Of a DNA stretch of 45,580 bases, positions 45,498-45,580 are shown in pieces; position 1 is the stretch's first letter, and each line of letters begins with the position of its first letter. The notes beneath the pieces are model-generated. The model made no database searches and was not told the origin of the DNA. It was given only the letters and a program-made list of their open reading frames with translations. Source of the DNA: Oscillospiraceae bacterium (GTDB lineage: Bacteria > Bacillota > Clostridia > Oscillospirales > Oscillospiraceae). The DNA is taken from the NCBI GenBank assembly GCA_017412765.1, contig JAFPWN010000007.1, positions 1 through 45,580 of the forward strand, given 5' to 3'. The position numbers and the translations under genes are program-made.

Positions 45498-45580
45498 TTA
45501 AAGGCAGGTCTTGTAGGCAGCGACGGCGCCTTCCTCGCGGATGAGCTTGAGGTTAGCTACGGTAGCCGCTTCGAAGCCGG
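45498..45580 (-). CDS. C-terminal end of an unidentified protein (cut by window edge)
   Basis: On the minus strand an open frame enters from the right edge and ends at TAA 45500-45498. The visible end reads FEAATVANLKLIREEG then AVAAYKTCL. It is convergent with the esterase gene and followed by its terminator. The short helical piece is not enough to name a family; by location it might belong to uronate metabolism, but that is only a guess. Confidence 0.5.
   Translation of the reverse strand, partial: GFEAATVANLKLIREEGAVAAYKTCL

Noticed and set aside
45498-45580. Naming the right-edge partial gene as a galacturonate pathway enzyme
   Set aside because: Only about 26 C-terminal residues are visible and none forms a diagnostic motif.

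Overview
The window looks like chromosomal DNA of an anaerobic, probably gut- or rumen-dwelling member of the Clostridia (Bacillota). The basis is strong AGGAGG-type ribosome binding sites, a GC-rich third-codon style, an A-type flavodiiron protein, a superoxide-reductase-like protein, Lpl/UgpC-type sugar ABC transport genes and Clostridia-style mobilisable-element genes. No 16S or marker-level taxonomy is possible from this stretch.

Layout. (1) 1-4370: a mobile region. It has the end of an IS66-like insertion sequence, a ParR-like protein, two MobC-like relaxosome proteins in tandem, a ParB-like protein, a TnpW-like small protein and a large serine recombinase. (2) 4411-4841: a complete tRNA-Ala(CGC) gene, a 5' half-tRNA remnant behind a strong promoter, and a 50-codon basic small ORF. 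(3) 5150-12906: a compact, co-directional phage head module (TerS, TerL, small membrane protein, portal, scaffold-like protein, capsid, connector, neck protein, CHAP-like protein). It lacks tail, integrase, replication and holin genes. It is framed by one promoter with a terminator-like leader hairpin and a final terminator, and the CHAP-like protein has lost its expected active-site residues. (4) 12924-25125: ordinary chromosomal genes (cytidylate-kinase-like protein, DUF1015 protein, homoserine dehydrogenase, aspartate kinase, flavodiiron protein, uridine phosphorylase) mixed with a repressor/HExxH-peptidase switch, a Tet(M)/EF-G-like GTPase fused to a Rae1/YacP-like nuclease domain, and two XRE regulators, one fused to a full desulfoferrodoxin. 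Hairpin-rich and MITE-like repeats lie between these genes. (5) 25332-45437: a pectin-oligosaccharide utilisation locus.

How the pectin locus works (inference from family functions): an Lpl-like ABC importer (two permeases, a large lipoprotein binding protein, an ATPase, plus five extra membrane proteins) would bring in pectin oligomers. None of the pectin enzymes has a visible signal peptide, so a pectin methylesterase, a GH28 polygalacturonase, a GH105 unsaturated uronyl hydrolase and a GH4 probable alpha-galacturonidase would act in the cytoplasm. Unsaturated uronate would then flow through KduI, an SDR reductase, KdgK and Eda to pyruvate and glyceraldehyde 3-phosphate. An AraC-type regulator sits between the GH28/GH105 genes and the GH4-kduI-eda operon. 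A second ABC ATPase lies in that operon.

The most interesting items are the GTPase-Rae1 fusion, the self-contained tail-less capsid/packaging cassette with its degenerate lysin, the transporter operon with several unexplained membrane proteins, the desulfoferrodoxin-XRE fusion, and three structured intergenic regions (hairpin cluster at 19731-19962, MITE-like repeat at 25121-25290, mirror-symmetric promoter at 20730-20759).
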